From assembly GCA_001970955.1 (NCBI GenBank), contig MPUH01000530.1, forward strand, positions 1-47,465: DNA of 47,465 nucleotides. Direction: 5' to 3'. The DNA is from Stentor coeruleus (lineage: Eukaryota; Ciliophora; Heterotrichea; Heterotrichida; Stentoridae). How positions within the stretch are numbered: position 1 is the stretch's first letter; each line of letters starts with the position of its first letter. Shown here one piece after another: positions 8,602 through 19,145 of the stretch. A program made the translations under genes and the position numbers. Below the pieces are notes generated by a model. It saw nothing but the letters and a program-made list of their open reading frames with translations. It did not search any database and was not told the DNA's origin.

Positions 8602-9531
8602 ATGGCCCAATCTGGTTCATCTCAATCCAACTTTGCATTCGACTTTATCCTTGGAGGTGTGTCTGCTGGTGTTTCCAAGACAATTGTGGCACCTATTGAA
8701 AGAGTAAAGTTGCTTCTCCAGCTTCAAGATGCCAAAAAAGGTATGGAGGATGCCTCTAAGAAATACAAAGGAATTACTGATTGTTTTATCCGTGTTAACA
8801 ATGAACAAGGTTTCAAAAGCTTCTGGAGAGGGAATATGTCCAATGTCATCAGGTACTTCCCAACCCAAGCTTTGAACTTTGCCTTCAAGGACAGTATTAA
8901 AAGGTCATTCCCAAGATACGACCAAAAGACACAATTCATGAAAGCTTTTGCTATGAATTGTTTCTCTGGTGGTCTTGCTGGATCACTTTCCCTACTTGTT
9001 GTCTACCCACTTGACTTTATCAGAACCAGACTGGCTACTGACATCGGTAAAGCCGAAACTGATCGTGAATTCAAAGGCATGGCTGATGTCGTTCAAAAAA
9101 TCATGAAGACTGATGGTCTCTTAGGAGTTTACAGAGGTTTCAGTATTTCAGTTATTGGCATTTTCATCTACAGAGCTCTTTATTTCGGCATGTTTGACAC
9201 TGGTAAAGATGCTTTCTTCACTGATTTCAGAAATGCTAACATCATATTGACATGGATGTTTGCTCAGTTTGTCACAGTCTTTGCAGGAATTATGTCATAC
9301 CCAATTGACACTATTAGAAGAAGAATGATGATGCAAAGTGGAAGAGCTGATATTCTTTATTCTAGCACTATGGACTGTGCTGTTAAGATATATAAGAAGG
9401 AAGGTGGAATTAAACCATTCTTTAAGGGCGCAGCAAGCAATGTTATTAGAGGCACTGGTGGTGCTTTAGTCTTGGTCTTTTACAATAAGATCCAAGCTTA
9501 TCTTGGCTTCAGCTCTTCAATGGGCGAATAA
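8602..9531 (+). CDS. Mitochondrial ADP/ATP carrier (ADP/ATP translocase)
   Basis: A 309-residue protein from ATG at 8602 (MAQSGSS). An in-frame ATG at 8500 would add 34 residues, but the family normally starts close to the first carrier repeat and a TATAAT element sits just before 8602. Three mitochondrial-carrier repeats are visible with the Px[DE]xx[KR] signatures PIERVK, PLDFIR and PIDTIR. The third continues into RRRMMM, the hallmark of ADP/ATP carriers. Length matches the family (about 300). It exchanges cytosolic ADP for matrix ATP across the inner mitochondrial membrane. It ends in TAA and is followed by a G-rich, C-poor 3' flank. Codon use is richer in C-ending codons than most neighbours, consistent with high expression. 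Confidence 0.97.
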   Translation: MAQSGSSQSNFAFDFILGGVSAGVSKTIVAPIERVKLLLQLQDAKKGMEDASKKYKGITDCFIRVNNEQGFKSFWRGNMSNVIRYFPTQALNFAFKDSIKRSFPRYDQKTQFMKAFAMNCFSGGLAGSLSLLVVYPLDFIRTRLATDIGKAETDREFKGMADVVQKIMKTDGLLGVYRGFSISVIGIFIYRALYFGMFDTGKDAFFTDFRNANIILTWMFAQFVTVFAGIMSYPIDTIRRRMMMQSGRADILYSSTMDCAVKIYKKEGGIKPFFKGAASNVIRGTGGALVLVFYNKIQAYLGFSSSMGE

Positions 9532-10056
9532 ATTTTAGGTAACTATTTAGAATAAATATAGAAATAGGCTTATGAATGATATGACAAATTGGCATAGGGA
9601 AAAAGTTAAGGGGTTTTTAATGTGAGGAATAGAAGATGATATTTGATTTGGGGAAAGTTTATGATAGGATAAAGGTTTATGTTGTGGTAAGGCTAGTTTG
9701 ATTAGGAAGTAAAGATTTAATCATGGAAATTGTGAGGAAAGGGTTAAATTGGAGTGTGTTTAGGATGTGCTGGGTATTGAGGAGTATGAGAATTTGTAAA
9801 ATATTAGGAAGATGATGATGCGTAAACTAGTAGATAATTATAGTATTTTTACTTGGGTTTTAGAAGAAAGGCACTTTTTGAAGCTTTGCATCTGGGTTAC
9901 TTTAAGGACTAGGCCTTTGAGAATTAATTGTAGAGTACTTATAGTCTAAATAAAATTAAGTTATTTAAATATTAGGGTAAAAAATAGGATTTTTATAATT
10001 TGACATTTGATTTACAGATATTATACATCTCTTTGCATATATAATAATAATTATAA

Positions 10057-10202
10057 GATTATATATAAATACTAAATTTCAACCAAAACTTGCAACTCAT
10101 AGTTCTAATTATTTCCAGTAGTAATTTGATGATTATATATAAATACTAAATTTCAACCAAAACTTGCAACTCATAGTTTTAATTATTTCCAGTAGTAATT
10201 TG
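10057..10202. repeat. Two-copy tandem repeat, 74-bp period
   Basis: Positions 10057-10128 recur at 10131-10202 with at least one difference (AGTTCTA versus AGTTTTA) and slightly different junction bases. No N is present, so this may be a real, slightly diverged duplication. Confidence 0.8.
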
Positions 10203-10665
10203 TGGTTTTTTCTACCTCTGGGTAAGCAAAAATATTGTAATAAAAACTCATCATAATTCCTCACAACTGGATTTTTTTATAAAATTTATGCTAAATGATC
10301 TCTCTTGATATTGGATCTTCAGTATAGTGAATCTGGTCTCCCAATTTTATTTTATAACAGACTAGTTATCCATACCCTAATTTTAAAAGACTTTAATTCC
10401 AATCAGAGAAAAAACTTAAACCAGATTTCAGTGTCAAGGTATTATGATCTTATATAATTTTCTTAAATAATTAAGGTTACAATATATGTTATTTTATTAT
10501 GTATAAATTTTCGATATTTTTAATCATGGCAGAATATTTTAAGTCAAAATACTTAAGGTTATCCATATAAAAGTTAAAAAATATTCTTATAGAAAAAGAT
10601 TAATAGTAATTATAAAATAAATGAATCAATTTGCATTAATATATATTATTATCTTCTAATATACC

Positions 10666-10816
10666 TATAAGTTTATTATATTTGTTAAAATTCTGTTTTA
10701 CTGTATTTAGTTTAAGTATATTTATTATCTAAAGGTTTCANTATAAGTTTATTATATTTGTTAAAATTCTGTTTTACTGTATTTAGTTTAAGTATATTTA
10801 TTATCTAAAGGTTTCA
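10666..10816. repeat. 75-bp direct repeat around a single N (contig overlap)
   Basis: Positions 10666-10740 and 10742-10816 are the same sequence with N at 10741 between them: an unmerged contig overlap. Confidence 0.9.
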
Positions 10817-11303
10817 ATGTTTTTCAGAAAAAAAATATGATTTTTTTATTTCAATCGAAAGAATAAAAAGATTTTTGTTTTATCATGATAAGAGCAGTGT
10901 ATATTATTTTATCTATATATGAAAACCTTTAAGACATTTTCAGCTAAATCTTTTAATTTCATAATAAAACATAGAGAATATAAAGCAAAATCATGTAAAT
11001 CATAAATTTAAGGAAAATATTCTCTTATGAAAACTTATATTATAGTGTATATATAATTAAAATTTGATTTAATATATATAAATTAAAAGCTTTTAAGAAG
11101 TTAAGTTTCTTTCTCTTAAAATCACAAAATTTATTTCAGTATATTAATGAAAATGCTTATACATAAACCATAAAAATCTATTAGATTAATTATACTCTAA
11201 ATAAAAAACTTCATCATTATAAAAAACTAAGATATCATAAAAATCATAAATTAATAAATCCACATACAAGGCATGATTAAGTATTCTAATCTATAATCTA
11301 ATT

Positions 11304-13268
11304 TTAAAGCTTAATTTTTGCAAATCCTTTTTTTCTAATAATTTTAGCTTTCTTCGCTACCTTTATAAGACTCTTTAATTTCTTATTAGCATCTTTACCA
11401 TTATCAGCCAGAGTACTTAAGTCTTTTGCAACTACCTTATTATCAATTTCAATATCTTTTGCCGCTTCTTTCGGTATGTCAAAATCAAATTCTTTCTCTT
11501 CTTCATATTCAGTAACATTAGGAAGTATACCATCTTTAATATTTACATCTAAAAGTCTCTTCAAGTTTTTTTCTCTTATAAATGCTATAGTAAGAAGGTT
11601 TTTTTTATCATTTTTACAATAAGTGCTTAAAATTGTATTAAATGCTTTAGAGTCTATAGCTAAACCTTCAGAAATTTCGAAAGCTATGTAATCAAATTGG
11701 TTTATTTTTTTTGCCAGTATTGGATAATCACCAATTATTGTCCTTCCAATTTCATAACGAAGCAATTCATAAAATTTACGATTAAAATTTATTCCAGCAC
11801 CCACATATCCAGAAGTTACGAAAACTATCTCATTAACTTCTCTAAATCTTTTCAGTATTAATTTATTTTCGCCATAATACCTAGGCTGTAGATGAGGAAC
11901 AATAGCATATTTGATTTTGGACTTCTTAAAAAAAAAGTAGAAATTGCTAAAGAAATCTGAGTAAAGACAGTCCATTATTTCAAAATAATCTGATTCTGGA
12001 AGAGATGATACATATTGCTGGTCAACATTTATTAAATCATCAGGTGTTTCAGCTTCCCAATAGTTTTTCGCTAAGCATTTTAATCTATCTTTCTCAAAAT
12101 AGTATTTGAAATGGTTTATGATTTTAGTTTTTAGATCTTTGTCTATATCTCCATGAATTCTTTCAAGAGATCTAAGCCATAAATGTAACTCTCCTAAACA
12201 ATCTGTAGCTGAAGTTGCTTCAGTATAATAAGCTAAAGCACTGTTAAAATTACCCATAATAACAGCGAAAAGAGTTACTCCAAAAAGCATAGCTACAAGA
12301 ATAAATGACATTTCATAAATATTTCTAGGTAAAAAATCTCCATATCCAATTGTTGCTATTGTTGTAAGCATAAAATAACTCGATCTTAAAGCGATATCTT
12401 TACTATGCATTCCTTCTAAACCAAATGCATTTTCAAAAGTATTTTCATCAACTCCATCTTTAGCACTACTGAATCTATAGTTTGAAACAATCCCTTGAAA
12501 CCAATACCAAAAGCAGCCTAGAAAATAGACTATGAATATAATTATAATAAAAAGTTTGGTAAGTGATGCAATTATTTTTGAAGTATAAGAGTAAGTGATT
12601 TTACCATTTTTTTCTCTACGGCCAAAGCTGAAAAATGTTAATAAATAGCTCACACCTGTTCCATCAGTAATATCAATTACCCCTGGAAGTTTAAGAAGTC
12701 TAAACATTCTTAAAAGGTACTCTGCCATTTCATAGCCGGCACTACGTAAAGGAATTATACTGACCAAGTCAAAAATAAGCCAACCTTTCATGTAGATATT
12801 TGCTATTCCAACAAAATCATTAACGCGTTCGCCTTTATCATTTTTTTGTTCAGTATAGAAATTAATAACAATATCTATAATGAAAAATATCCAGCATATA
12901 ATATCTACAATTAATATTCCTCCTGTAGGATATTCATATGATAAAAAAAATAAAGTTGTAATGATATTGTATGCTAAAATCAACTCTATTATAATATCCC
13001 AGATTCTTTTTGCAATCATGTTGTTTCTGATTATAAGCCTATTACAAGCACCCTTAGCAGCAAAAATTACTGTTTTAGTATTTCTAAGGGATGCAAAGGA
13101 AAATTCTGTTTCTTCATGCTGATCCTTTTTTTTCAAGTGGTCCTCAAAAGGCTCAGGCTCTATTGATATGCCAAAAATTTCTTGTTTTTTATCATCATTT
13201 TCTTTATCCCCGATCTCTCCTCTACAGGTTAAATCTTCGGTAATATTAAATTTGTCAATTGATTTCAT
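11304..13268 (-). CDS. Six-TM voltage-gated-type potassium channel with CNBD-like domain
   Basis: A 654-residue protein from ATG (13268) to TAA. Membrane helices begin at about residue 88 (S1) and run to S6 at about 320-345. S4 (about 185-198, LLRMFRLLKLPGVI) carries only R, R and K, weak for a voltage sensor. The pore loop has TTIATIGYGD (about 302-311), the K+ selectivity filter. After S6 a C-linker-like helical region leads to a cyclic-nucleotide-binding-homology fold (about 450-545; PRYYGENKLILKRF, EIVFVTSGYVGAG, GRTIIGDYPIL). The phosphate-binding cassette (FGE...RTA) is not visible, so cyclic-nucleotide binding is doubtful. The architecture fits the EAG/HCN/CNG group widely expanded in ciliates, where such channels shape ciliary-beat excitability. 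The C-terminus is basic and lysine-rich. Confidence 0.9.
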   Translation of the reverse strand: MKSIDKFNITEDLTCRGEIGDKENDDKKQEIFGISIEPEPFEDHLKKKDQHEETEFSFASLRNTKTVIFAAKGACNRLIIRNNMIAKRIWDIIIELILAYNIITTLFFLSYEYPTGGILIVDIICWIFFIIDIVINFYTEQKNDKGERVNDFVGIANIYMKGWLIFDLVSIIPLRSAGYEMAEYLLRMFRLLKLPGVIDITDGTGVSYLLTFFSFGRREKNGKITYSYTSKIIASLTKLFIIIIFIVYFLGCFWYWFQGIVSNYRFSSAKDGVDENTFENAFGLEGMHSKDIALRSSYFMLTTIATIGYGDFLPRNIYEMSFILVAMLFGVTLFAVIMGNFNSALAYYTEATSATDCLGELHLWLRSLERIHGDIDKDLKTKIINHFKYYFEKDRLKCLAKNYWEAETPDDLINVDQQYVSSLPESDYFEIMDCLYSDFFSNFYFFFKKSKIKYAIVPHLQPRYYGENKLILKRFREVNEIVFVTSGYVGAGINFNRKFYELLRYEIGRTIIGDYPILAKKINQFDYIAFEISEGLAIDSKAFNTILSTYCKNDKKNLLTIAFIREKNLKRLLDVNIKDGILPNVTEYEEEKEFDFDIPKEAAKDIEIDNKVVAKDLSTLADNGKDANKKLKSLIKVAKKAKIIRKKGFAKIKL

Positions 13269-14898
13269 ATTTTATTACGATTGGCTATCATGCTGTAGAA
13301 ATTTCAAATCGAATGAGAAATTATCCCAATTTTCCTATTATCAAATTAAAATTATTATAATCTGCCTACAAATCATAAAGATAAACCTCAAACTTACTTA
13401 CCTTATTACTCAAATCCATTAATTAATTATAAAAACTGGTGATTTTTTTTTATCCTTATTTTTTTAGGTATTGTCAAAATATCAACAAGCAATACAACAA
13501 ATGACTGCGCTTTCTGAGTTTCTTAATAAATCATTCTCATGTACATATTGTTGAATAATTTACATTATATTCAATTTATCTAATTTTTACCAAAATGTTC
13601 TTATTTATATACACAAAGATAAAAATTTTCTTAAAGATGAATATGATCTTATCAAGTAAGAAAATATGTTAATACGTAGCTTCTAAGATTGGAAGTAAAT
13701 TGCATTTGTATATATGCTATATTATATTTGAACTATAAACTTATTCAAGTTTATAGGAGAAACTATTAGTATTTTATTGCTCACAGTGCAATTTATTCAC
13801 CTGAGTGAGCAAAGTAAAGCCTTAGAAAAGTAATATCTTTACGCTATTAGAAATATAGTTTTTATCCTTTTGATCTTAATTATTACAAATATCGACCTAA
13901 CTAGTTTAATTTGAATTGGTTTAAACGAAATATTTTCTATAGGGTCATAGCTGGGCTGAATATTCTTTGACCTTTCTTAATATCTATAAATCTTTTATGA
14001 AATGTTCTATCTGATTTTTATGCTGCAATTTACATTTTTTCCTACGTCATCTAATTGTTTTCCTGTACTAAATTCCAAACTTTTTTATATAATACATAAA
14101 TCACTAGCAAATTCTTTTTTGTCTGTTAAGGTCTTATCTAACTTCTGTATTGATAATATTTACTCTGTCTCCACAGAATAATATCAACATTCTTGGTGTT
14201 TGGCATAAAAATATAACCTTATGGTTATGGCATATATAATTTTAGGGAAAAAAATCATTCATTTTATCTTTGCATAGTATATAACATGCAGCATGGATAT
14301 GAATTCTAGTTATTATAAAGAATTTTGATGTTGAAATTTTAATTTTATATACTTTTGTGAACCCATAAATTTTACTAAACTTTAATTTTCAAGTAAATTA
14401 ACCTAAATAAATATTTTGTAGTTAATTATGCAATTTAAAGATTTTAAAGCCTTAAGTAGCTTCATTAAAAATCACCATAGTCTATCTCATAAATAAATAG
14501 TTAATAACTCTGATAAATCTCAATACCAAATAATTAGCACAATTTTTATACAAAAAATATATGACCTGGCTTGAAAACCTCACAAAATCGACCTGAAAGA
14601 ATCTTTCCTACATCTAAAAATCAGCAAAAATTTGACAAAAAAGAATCTACACAAAACATACTCCAGCCCTGAAAAACTTAAGCGTCTCTTTTCCATGAAC
14701 AATTTTTTTCAATTTCAAGGCTTAGAATCCATATATTCGACCTCATTTAACAGTATTCATAGTGTTATTCATACAATTTTCTCTTTTTAACTACAAATTG
14801 GCTATAAGTAAAAAATCTGAATTCTCTATACTCATTCCAATACTCTAAAACATCTAATCAAAGATATCAGTTTAAACTACTTAAATTCTTATAATAAT
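13269..14898. other. Long gene-free spacer with inverted repeats
   Basis: No protein gene recognised. Between about 13440 and 14350 composition is more balanced than in other spacers and two stems are visible: TTGCTCAC/GTGAGCAA (13777-13812) and ATAACC/GGTTAT (14213-14228). From about 14560 the top strand is C-rich, the promoter side of the next plus-strand gene. A non-coding RNA gene in 13.4-14.3 kb is possible but unidentified. Confidence 0.4.
13777..13812. other. 8-bp perfect inverted repeat with inner stem
   Basis: TTGCTCAC (13777-13784) pairs perfectly with GTGAGCAA (13805-13812); a GTG/CAC pair continues the stem inside. Candidate RNA hairpin; function unknown. Confidence 0.45.
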
Positions 14899-15336
14899 AT
14901 GGATTCAGATATTAACAACAAAATAAGTTTTAATAATTTCCAAACAAGTGAAGCATCTGTAAATACAATAGAGCGTTCTTTTTATAAGCCAAGAATAGAC
15001 TTAATAAATGAAATTTTATCAAAAAAAACATTTAAAATACCCTATTCATCCAACTATAGAAAATCTAGTTTAAGACCTAGCCAGATAAACAACCTTAATA
15101 TCAAATTGAGAAAGAAAGAAAAACATTATCGATATACCCCAGTACCTTTAGAAACTTTTATAGATAAGGATTTATTTTCTAACAGAATAAGCTCTAAAAC
15201 TCCAACTATATCTTTACCGAAGTTAAAAAGTATAAAATTGCCGCAAGTAAGATTCACTCCAAGCAAATTAGAATCATTACATCAGTTTAAATTTGTGAAT
15301 TTCGATACTCTACTCAAAACATCTAAACAATGCTAG
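14899..15336 (+). CDS. Hypothetical basic protein
   Basis: A 145-residue protein from ATG at 14899 to TAG. No domain, membrane segment or signal peptide recognised. It is rich in Ser, Lys, Asn and Pro, and looks disordered apart from a few short hydrophobic clusters (LINEILSK, LPKLKSIKLPQV). The C-rich upstream flank and an ATAATAAT run directly before the ATG match other plus-strand genes here, which supports a real gene. Similar lineage-specific, disordered basic proteins in ciliates are often cortical or cytoskeletal, but nothing in this sequence shows that. Confidence 0.55.
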   Translation: MDSDINNKISFNNFQTSEASVNTIERSFYKPRIDLINEILSKKTFKIPYSSNYRKSSLRPSQINNLNIKLRKKEKHYRYTPVPLETFIDKDLFSNRISSKTPTISLPKLKSIKLPQVRFTPSKLESLHQFKFVNFDTLLKTSKQC

Positions 15337-16073
15337 CATCTTAAAAAATTAACTAAGTAAATGATATATAGTACAAATATTTCAGACCTTTTTAGTCTTT
15401 TTAATTAACAGAAGGTAAATATTCACTAAAATCATAAGAAATTTATTGTGTTTTAATGTAATTAAGACAGTTTTTATTTGTTTATATTTTAGCGCTAGAT
15501 TAGCTTAGTCATTTATTATTGGTTTTATTTATATCTAATATTGTTATATTTTTTTTTTATTATAATATTCTTATCTGAAAAGGACTTCATAATCGAAACT
15601 CTCTTAACAATATATAACACAAAATGATTATTTTTATCCATATGATATTTCTAAACAATTTCTTCTGCATTTTTCCTCTTAACATTCTCAAAGAGTTTCC
15701 ACTAAAACTGAATTTTAATAATTAGTTTTTGTATTTTCATAATCAAACTATTAGAGTTTTCACAAATCAAAATTTATCTATCTAATTAAAATTCTTTAAC
15801 CCTAAGTTTTAAATCTTATATATAATATTCTCATAAATTATAAATATAAAAAAAACATATGTTAGTAATTTCATTAATATTTTCCAAGTTTTTGACCTTT
15901 AAGCCATTTATTACAATCCTATAAACCATAATATTTTTTTCTTTTATATTATTTCCACCTCACCCACCAATTATTTTTTCTATATTTAAGCATTTCTAAC
16001 TCAATATTCCATCTCACTCTGCTGCCAATTAATTCTAAATATCCCTAAAGCGAAAATAATAAAATTATAAAGT
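15337..16073. other. Spacer before Polo kinase
   Basis: AT-rich, turning C-rich and G-poor from about 15590 up to the Polo kinase start. An ATAATAAAATTATAA run ends 4 bp before the ATG. No gene recognised. Confidence 0.5.
16056..16070 (+). promoter_or_regulatory. TATAA-like run before the Polo kinase start
   Basis: ATAATAAAATTATAA at 16056-16070 ends 3 bp before the ATG at 16074, within a C-rich upstream flank. Confidence 0.4.
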
Positions 16074-17762
16074 ATGAGTTCCCAGAACAATAACACTTCA
16101 GATGACCTGCCAAAGGTTCTAACTGAAAAAATCCTTAAACCCAATGGCGATGTGAGCTGTAAACACTATACAAAAGGCTATATTTTAGGTAAAGGGGCCT
16201 TTGCTAGAGTATACAAACTCACATGCACAGAAACAAATGAAATGTTTGCTGGGAAAATAATATCAAAAACAGCTTTACTAAAAACTAGAGCACGACAAAA
16301 ACTTATGAGTGAAATAAAAATCCACAGATCTCTTCATCATAACAATGTTGTAAGATTTTTAAATTATTTTGAAGACGATGACTATTTATATATCCTTATG
16401 GAGTTATGTTCAAATCAATCTTTAAGTGATATGATTAGGAGAAGGAAAAGAATTACAGAACTTGAAGCACAAAGTTATCTTTTACAAGTTATTTCTGGAA
16501 TGAAATATTTGCATTCACATAGAGTAATTCATAGAGATATCAAACTTGGGAATATTTTCATCACAGAAAACATGGAATTGAAACTTGGAGATTTCGGCCT
16601 TGCAGCTAAACTTGAATATGATGGTGAAAGGAAACGAACAATTTGTGGTACACCAAATTATATGGCCCCTGAGATTCTTGATGGTAAATTCGGCCATTCA
16701 TATGAATGTGATATTTGGAGTTTCGGGGTTTTAATGTATACATTGATAATAGGAAGGCCACCTTTTGAAACAAGTGATGTTAAAATGACTTATCGAAGAA
16801 TTAAACTTAATCTTTATAATTTCCCTGAAAGTGTTACTATATCCCCTGAAGCAAGATCTTTGATTACATCAATATTAGTGACTGATTATGCGAAAAGACC
16901 AACTTTTGATGAGATTTTAAAACATGAGTTCTTTACAAGAAACCTTATCCCAAAACTATTGCCTAGTTGTGTATTAGCAGTTCCTCCAAGTAATGCATAT
17001 GTGAAGCAGTTTGAAAGCCGTGGGAGGACTCGTAATCAAGAACGATCTATAGCCCGAGCTTCTACACATGAAAATATTGTCCAAGAAAGCACCCCTTCTC
17101 CAGGAGCTCAAAGGCCACATTCTAAAGATCCAGGTAAACCTTTGTATTCAGAAAGCCGTGGTGTGCCAAGCTTTTCTATGTACACTACAGCAACACCTAA
17201 TGGTCCTGATGTGTGGATTAAATCTTGGCTTGATTTAACTCATAAATACGGAATTGGTTATACACTTTCAAATTCTCATATTGGAGTATTATTTAATGAT
17301 CGGTCTAAAATTGTTAGTTGTTTAGGGAATTCTATGAGATATTTCGATCCTGGACCAAATGGAGATGTTTCAAAACTTCTTAATTCAAGTGATTATCCAC
17401 AGGAACTTACTAAGAAAGTTAAGCTTTTACAGCTTTTTAAAAGACAACTTAGTGCTAAAGATCCTGAGGCTGGACAGGAGAAGGTAGTTTATTTGAAGTA
17501 TTGGGTTAAGACCCCACATGCTGTTCTTTTTAGAATTAGCAACAAAGTTATACAGGTTGTTTTCAATGATAAAAGCGAGTTATTGTTTTCTAATATTAGC
17601 AAGTATGTTACGTATATTGATAGGAAGGGTGTGACGAATTCTTTTGCTTTAAGTACTGCAATAGAATTAGGAAACAGAGACCTTATCAAAAGACTAAAAT
17701 ACTCAAAAGAAGTGCTAATTAAAATGATCAAAAGTGGAAAAAACACTGAAATCAATACCTAA
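16074..17762 (+). CDS. Polo-like kinase with two polo boxes
   Basis: A 562-residue Ser/Thr kinase close to PLK1 in length and layout. Kinase domain about 33-287: glycine loop GKGAFARVYK (39-48), catalytic Lys in FAGKII (K61), HRD (153-155), DFG (173-175). The activation loop TICGTPNYMAPE has T189 at the position activated in PLK1 (T210). Polo box 1 starts about 380 (WIKSWLDLTHKYGIGYTL...GVLFND) and keeps the tryptophan used for phosphopeptide binding. Polo box 2 (about 472-550) is recognisable. However, the PLK1 pincer His538/Lys540 (DHTKL) corresponds to D499-K500-S-E502-L, so His becomes Lys and Lys becomes Glu. Polo kinases drive mitotic entry, spindle-pole and cytokinesis events and act at basal bodies. 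It ends in TAA; the next gene starts 50 bp on in the same direction. Confidence 0.95.
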   Translation: MSSQNNNTSDDLPKVLTEKILKPNGDVSCKHYTKGYILGKGAFARVYKLTCTETNEMFAGKIISKTALLKTRARQKLMSEIKIHRSLHHNNVVRFLNYFEDDDYLYILMELCSNQSLSDMIRRRKRITELEAQSYLLQVISGMKYLHSHRVIHRDIKLGNIFITENMELKLGDFGLAAKLEYDGERKRTICGTPNYMAPEILDGKFGHSYECDIWSFGVLMYTLIIGRPPFETSDVKMTYRRIKLNLYNFPESVTISPEARSLITSILVTDYAKRPTFDEILKHEFFTRNLIPKLLPSCVLAVPPSNAYVKQFESRGRTRNQERSIARASTHENIVQESTPSPGAQRPHSKDPGKPLYSESRGVPSFSMYTTATPNGPDVWIKSWLDLTHKYGIGYTLSNSHIGVLFNDRSKIVSCLGNSMRYFDPGPNGDVSKLLNSSDYPQELTKKVKLLQLFKRQLSAKDPEAGQEKVVYLKYWVKTPHAVLFRISNKVIQVVFNDKSELLFSNISKYVTYIDRKGVTNSFALSTAIELGNRDLIKRLKYSKEVLIKMIKSGKNTEINT

Positions 17763-17812
17763 AAAACCCTAGCCTAAGCCTTATTATAACCATAAATAAT
17801 CTTAATAATACA

Positions 17813-18295
17813 ATGGATTGGGAAATTATCAAAATTGACTCTACAGTAATCTTATCAAAACCCACAATTCCAATGAACCTTAAAGATATTCAAGATTTTC
17901 TACAAATCTTATCAACAGATATAGAAACTTTTATAATTTTAGATACAAACATAGAGGTTTGTATAAATAATATCAATGCATTGAAAAAAGCTTTAAATGC
18001 TAACGGGAAAGAATATTGTAAGGAAAAATTATGGGTTAGGAGAAAAGGAGAAGCTAAAATTGAAGAAGAATATGAAGTCTTGGATATAAAAGGGGAAAGT
18101 TATAGGAATAAGAATAGAAAATGCTGTTGGACAAGTGCGGAAGATATGAGAAACGACCTTAGAAATGTGGAAATGATGGAGAGGAAGGTTGAAGATGATT
18201 TTAGTAGCTTGGCTGTGGTGGTGAGAAAGGGAAATTTTGAGAAGATAGTCTTAGGGGCTTTGGTTTTGTGTTTTTTTAGACATTTTTTGGTGTGA
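17813..18295 (+). CDS. Hypothetical protein with a C-terminal membrane anchor
   Basis: A 160-residue protein, ATG at 17813, stop TGA. It is mostly soluble and charged, with a single hydrophobic segment at the extreme C-terminus (about 140-160, ending CFFRHFLV), the layout of tail-anchored proteins. The central part is Lys/Glu-rich with helix-like periodicity before the anchor (RNDLRNVEMMERKVEDDF), loosely like a SNARE, but no SNARE layer pattern is convincing. I recognise no family. Only 50 bp separate it from the Polo kinase stop. If TGA were sense it would gain just a few residues. Confidence 0.55.
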   Translation: MDWEIIKIDSTVILSKPTIPMNLKDIQDFLQILSTDIETFIILDTNIEVCINNINALKKALNANGKEYCKEKLWVRRKGEAKIEEEYEVLDIKGESYRNKNRKCCWTSAEDMRNDLRNVEMMERKVEDDFSSLAVVVRKGNFEKIVLGALVLCFFRHFLV

Positions 18296-18542
18296 AATTT
18301 GTTTAGATAAGATACTAATATAAAATACAAGCCTGTTGAAGTAGTATTTTTATAATATATTGTAGATATCTGATTAAAAATATACATATAAAACCCTTGG
18401 TATATTAAATAATCAGCATGTCTATAAATTTCATACATTTTCCAATATTAAAAAAATACCATAATCATTTCAAATCTATCTAATAAAAAAAATCAGCATT
18501 TTATGTCCTAAAAAAAACACATAAAGTTTATTTTTTGATAAT

Positions 18543-19028
18543 ATGGACCAAATTAAAGAGAAAATTGACTCCCTCACTGCACACTTTGAAAAAATCCCAT
18601 ATCTAAAAGTTGCTAGTGAAAAAGTTGGTATTCCTTTAGGACAACTTGTTATTGGAGTTATGCTCTTTTTAGTTTTGTTTGTCCTTTTAGGTTTTGGTGC
18701 TAGTCTTATCATCCATGCTGTAGGGATATTATATCCTGCATATATGTCTTTTAAAGCTATTGAATCTCCTTCAGAAGATGATGATAAACTATGGTTAACT
18801 TATTGGACAATATTTGCTTTGTATAATTTCATTGATAGATTCATTGACTACTTGTTCTTTTGGGTCCCATGCTATTTTGTTATCAAGCTTTTAGTCCTCG
18901 TTTACATGTTCTTCCCAGAAACTCGTGGGGCTGTTAGGTTTTACAACCTCTTCGCCAAGCCGATTTTCAAAAACCTTGAAGACCGTATCGATACATTCCT
19001 CTCAAGCTTAAACTCCAAATCCAACTAA
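18543..19028 (+). CDS. REEP5/HVA22/Yop1-family ER-shaping protein
   Basis: A 161-residue protein from ATG at 18543 to TAA. It contains the TB2/DP1/HVA22 domain: a hydrophobic N-terminal pair (about 35-65), then the diagnostic GILYPAYMSFKAIESPSEDD, followed by the TYWTIFALYNFIDRF helix and a second hydrophobic pair (about 105-130) with FFPETRGA. These wedge-shaped hairpins curve tubular endoplasmic reticulum. Length fits REEP5/6 and yeast Yop1. A TTTTTGATAAT run precedes the start. It converges on the minus-strand gene ending at 19146, with a spacer of 117 bp. Confidence 0.93.
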   Translation: MDQIKEKIDSLTAHFEKIPYLKVASEKVGIPLGQLVIGVMLFLVLFVLLGFGASLIIHAVGILYPAYMSFKAIESPSEDDDKLWLTYWTIFALYNFIDRFIDYLFFWVPCYFVIKLLVLVYMFFPETRGAVRFYNLFAKPIFKNLEDRIDTFLSSLNSKSN

Positions 19029-19145
19029 ATCTTATCTAATCCTCACTAGATAGTTTTATTCTTATATTTCTACTATATTAAAATATATTATCCACTAAAA
19101 ACTAATCTGACTTCTTCTACGTCTTTTACGTTTACTATATAAAAA

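Larger units (their letters stand above)
9532..11303. other. Long gene-free spacer
   Basis: The first 400 bp are G-rich and C-poor (3' flank of the carrier). Around 10200-10440 the top strand is C-rich. From 10440 to 11150 it is extremely AT-rich. 11160-11300 is C-biased, as expected downstream of the minus-strand channel gene. It holds two repeat pairs (10057-10202 and 10666-10816). No gene recognised. Confidence 0.5.
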
